Assembly: GCA_025963715.1 (NCBI GenBank)
Contig: JAOQAG010000008.1
Coordinates: forward strand, 273,907-337,906
From: Bacteroidota bacterium
GTDB lineage: Bacteria; Bacteroidota; Bacteroidia; 2-12-FULL-35-15
Length of the DNA: 64,000 nucleotides
Direction: 5' to 3'
Shown: positions 61,703 to 64,000 of the stretch, piece by piece
Layout of the letters: each line of letters starts with the position of its first letter
Position numbering within the stretch: the stretch's first letter is position 1
Notes under the pieces: model-generated
The model's database searches: none
What the model saw: only the letters and a program-made list of their open reading frames with translations
Told to the model about the DNA's origin: nothing
Made by a program: the position numbers and the translations under genes

Positions 61703-64000
61703 TTAAAACCGCAAGCCGATCACCAGAATATCATCGATCTGTTCCACATCCATTTTCCATTGGTCAATGGTTTCGTTGAGCTTTAAGCCCTGCGCAGGCA
61801 TAGAGAGTTCCTGCATTTCCTGCAATGTTTCTTTCAGGCGTTTCGTAGAATATTTTTTGCCTTTTTCGCCGCCAAACTGATCCACGTATCCATCTGTAAA
61901 TAAATAGAACGTGTCGCCTTTTTTCAGCGTGAAATTATGATTTGTAAATTGGTAATGATCTTCCATTTCCAATCCGCCAATCGATTGTTTGTCGGCTTTT
62001 ATTTCATCAAATCCGGGATTGTTGTAATAGAACAAGGGACGTTTTGCACCGCTGTACTGCAATGTATTATTCGCCGTATCAATTACCGCCAGCGCCAGGT
62101 CCATCCCGTCTTTCGACTCATACGTATCCCTGTCCTGTTTCAATGATTTACGCACGCCCTGGTGTAATTTTTTCAGAATGCCGGCTGCATCATGCGTTCC
62201 TTTTTTATTCACGATCTCGTTTAGCAATGAACTGCCGATCATACTCATGAATGCTCCGGGAACCCCGTGGCCGGTACAATCCACAGCAGCAATGTAAATG
62301 ATATTATCTTTTTTATTGAACCAGTAAAAATCGCCGCTTACCACATCACGCGGCTTGAACAATACAAACGATTGCGGCAATGCCAATTTTATTTCTTCTT
62401 CAATTGGCAGGATCGCATCCTGAATTTTTTTCGCGTAATTGATACTATCCTTGATGTCCTGGAATGCCACCGAAAGCTTGTCATTGGCATCTTTCAGCTC
62501 ATGTGTGCGCTCCGTTACTTTTTCTTCCAATACCTTTTTCTCTTTCGCTAATTGCGCCGTGCGGTAATTGATAAATGCAAACACACCGCCCACCAAAAGC
62601 AAAATGCTCAGCGTATAAAACCACCAGGTTTGCCACCATGGCGGGTTGATCCGGAAGCTGAATGCAATCACGTCTTTGCTCCACACACCATTGCTGTTCA
62701 CTGCTTTTACTTTGAATGTGTAATTTTTTCCGGGATTAATGTTCGTAAAAGCCGCTTCTGCGTTGGTAGAGAGCGGCGACCACTCTTCATCCTGCCCTTC
62801 CAGGATAAATGTATATTTTACATTATCGGTCGTGAATGCCTGGAAATCAAATGTTAAATTATTGTTCTTGTGCGAGAGCTCCAAATTCAATGGCAGGTTG
62901 GTAGAAGGATCCACCGAATCTGCATAATTTTTCCAATCCACCGTTTGATACGCCAAACGAATGCTGCTTAAATGTAATTTTGGCGGTGTGATGTTTGGTG
63001 AGTCGTACTGCCGGTTATAGCGGCTCAAGCCATTGATCGTACCAAACCAAACGGCACCTTGCTTGTCCAGCAACACCGCATTCTGGTTGATCTCAATTCC
63101 TTTGTAACCTTCCTGTTCGCCGTAATACCGCAGCGATTCAATTTCAAAATTGGGTTTCAGCTTCAGATCATTGATCCCTTTTTCGGTCCCCAGCCACAAG
63201 CTGTTGTTGATCGGATCAAACGTGAGCGCCAAAATATAATTGGAACACAAACCGTCTTTTACCGAAATGGTTTTAAACGTTTTGCCATCGTAACACGCCA
63301 ACCCGTTTTCGCCTGTTCCCAGATAAATATTCCCGTTGTTATCTTCCGTGATCGCCCAGATCGCTTTGTCAACCAGGCCTTCTTTCACCGAATAATTTGT
63401 GAAATTTTTTCCATCGTATTTTACTACGCCCGCATCTTTTGTCCCGATCCACACATTGGATTTCGAATCCATAAAAACCGTGAGCACCTTGTCGGAAATA
63501 AAACCATTCTTTGTCGAGTAATTGATCGCTTCTCCCTTTGAATTGATGCGATACACACCCGATGCATACGTAGCGATCCACAGATCTTTTCCTTTGTCCT
63601 GGATAATTTTAAGCGCCGCCGTTACTTCATTGTCCGCTACTTTTTTATTGTAAAAATGCAGCATCGAAAATTTATCGCCCGTTTTTTTCAATACAAAAAC
63701 ACCTTCCTGCGCGCCTACCCAAATCTGTCCGAGATCATCCAGTGTTAACGAAAAAATAGTGCTTTCATCCACTTCTTTTATGCCGCAGGAATTTTTAAAC
63801 GTATTGCTTGCCGCATTGTATACATTCAGTCCTAAACCGGTGGTTCCGATCAGGTAATTGTCCTTATCGTATTGTACAATACAGCTGATATTTTTGCCTG
63901 TCAATCCATCTTTGTCAATAAAATTTACAAAGGATTCGTTGTTGAATAAATTCACGCCGCCGCCCTGCGTCCCGATCCAGATATTGCCTTCGTAATCGTT
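61703..64000 (-). CDS. Reg_prop beta-propeller/SpoIIE phosphatase sensor, partial at 5' end
   Basis: The frame is open to the window edge, so the N-terminus is missing. Visible: about 11 ligand_bead-type propeller repeats with the motif GNIYLGTGENGLACYDGK; a Y_Y_Y domain (about YTFILEGQDEEWSPLSTNAE); one transmembrane helix (WWFYTLSILLLVGGVFAFI); a coiled coil; and a C-terminal PP2C-like SpoIIE phosphatase with DCTGHGVPGAFMSMIGSSLL and SGAKRPLFYYN, ending YLFTDGYVDQFGG. Extracytoplasmic sensing is thus coupled to a Ser/Thr phosphatase, probably acting on an anti-sigma antagonist. The sensed ligand is unknown. Confidence 0.93.
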   Translation of the reverse strand, partial: NDYEGNIWIGTQGGGVNLFNNESFVNFIDKDGLTGKNISCIVQYDKDNYLIGTTGLGLNVYNAASNTFKNSCGIKEVDESTIFSLTLDDLGQIWVGAQEGVFVLKKTGDKFSMLHFYNKKVADNEVTAALKIIQDKGKDLWIATYASGVYRINSKGEAINYSTKNGFISDKVLTVFMDSKSNVWIGTKDAGVVKYDGKNFTNYSVKEGLVDKAIWAITEDNNGNIYLGTGENGLACYDGKTFKTISVKDGLCSNYILALTFDPINNSLWLGTEKGINDLKLKPNFEIESLRYYGEQEGYKGIEINQNAVLLDKQGAVWFGTINGLSRYNRQYDSPNITPPKLHLSSIRLAYQTVDWKNYADSVDPSTNLPLNLELSHKNNNLTFDFQAFTTDNVKYTFILEGQDEEWSPLSTNAEAAFTNINPGKNYTFKVKAVNSNGVWSKDVIAFSFRINPPWWQTWWFYTLSILLLVGGVFAFINYRTAQLAKEKKVLEEKVTERTHELKDANDKLSVAFQDIKDSINYAKKIQDAILPIEEEIKLALPQSFVLFKPRDVVSGDFYWFNKKDNIIYIAAVDCTGHGVPGAFMSMIGSSLLNEIVNKKGTHDAAGILKKLHQGVRKSLKQDRDTYESKDGMDLALAVIDTANNTLQYSGAKRPLFYYNNPGFDEIKADKQSIGGLEMEDHYQFTNHNFTLKKGDTFYLFTDGYVDQFGGEKGKKYSTKRLKETLQEMQELSMPAQGLKLNETIDQWKMDVEQIDDILVIGLRF

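Overview
The window reads as a chromosomal segment of a Bacteroidota bacterium, probably from the Chitinophagia/Sphingobacteriia side, although no genus can be fixed from sequence alone. The reasons are a type IX secretion (T9SS) C-terminal sorting domain on a giant surface protein, lipoproteins with short Cys lipoboxes, many start codons without a Shine-Dalgarno, Bacteroidota -7 boxes (TAnnTTTG), DUF6934 and DUF559 family genes, and hybrid kinases and serine phosphatases with TPR or Reg_prop sensor domains.

Layout. 1-2.9 kb: a heterodimeric ABC exporter (one subunit partial). 3.3-16.9 kb: a detoxification and redox neighbourhood: c-type cytochrome with a membrane partner, NAD(P)-binding protein/MarR pair, cupin, DNA-3-methyladenine glycosylase, TetX-like flavin monooxygenase, alpha/beta hydrolase, azoreductase/HxlR pair, two MDR oxidoreductases, an old yellow enzyme, an AraC regulator and a Crp/Fnr regulator. 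The intergenic spaces are packed with nested inverted repeats. 17-20 kb: a co-directional ArsR-SRPBCC-DoxX-YdeI-DUF4256 cluster. 20.1-22.2 kb: an RCC1-repeat/FKBP fusion gene with one frameshift. 22.2-25.9 kb: an AT-rich accessory block (GNAT, two SDRs, DinB, HxlR) bracketed by about 95-bp direct repeats and ending beside tRNA-Ser(GGA). 26.2-30.7 kb: a decayed pirin/T9SS fragment, an OmpA lipoprotein, an NTF2-like protein, a nitroreductase and asparaginase I.

30.8-36.5 kb is a discrete mobile unit of 5,715 bp. It has matching terminal inverted repeats beginning CC, a 4-bp target duplication (TTGA) and an IS1380-family transposase. It sits inside a palindromic repeat whose uninterrupted sister copy lies about 100 bp away. 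Its cargo includes a DUF6934 three-gene cassette, a candidate small RNA, several unrecognised small genes, two lipoproteins and an XRE regulator. It is followed by a DUF559 gene framed by inverted copies of the target repeat.

37-46 kb: TatD, the tyrosine/homogentisate pair hmgA-hppD, a TPR hybrid histidine kinase, two lipoproteins and a HIT protein. 46.3-58.2 kb: one 3,960-residue secreted protein made of seven beta-helix/CARDB-like modules, a dockerin-like segment and a T9SS sorting domain. 58.5-64 kb: aspS, an AT-rich TOPRIM-type protein and a Reg_prop/SpoIIE phosphatase running off the end.

Overall the core genes are ordinary. The unusual content is the IS1380 cargo unit, the layered repeat families, a candidate shared operator motif in the redox region, the RCC1-FKBP fusion and the giant modular surface protein.
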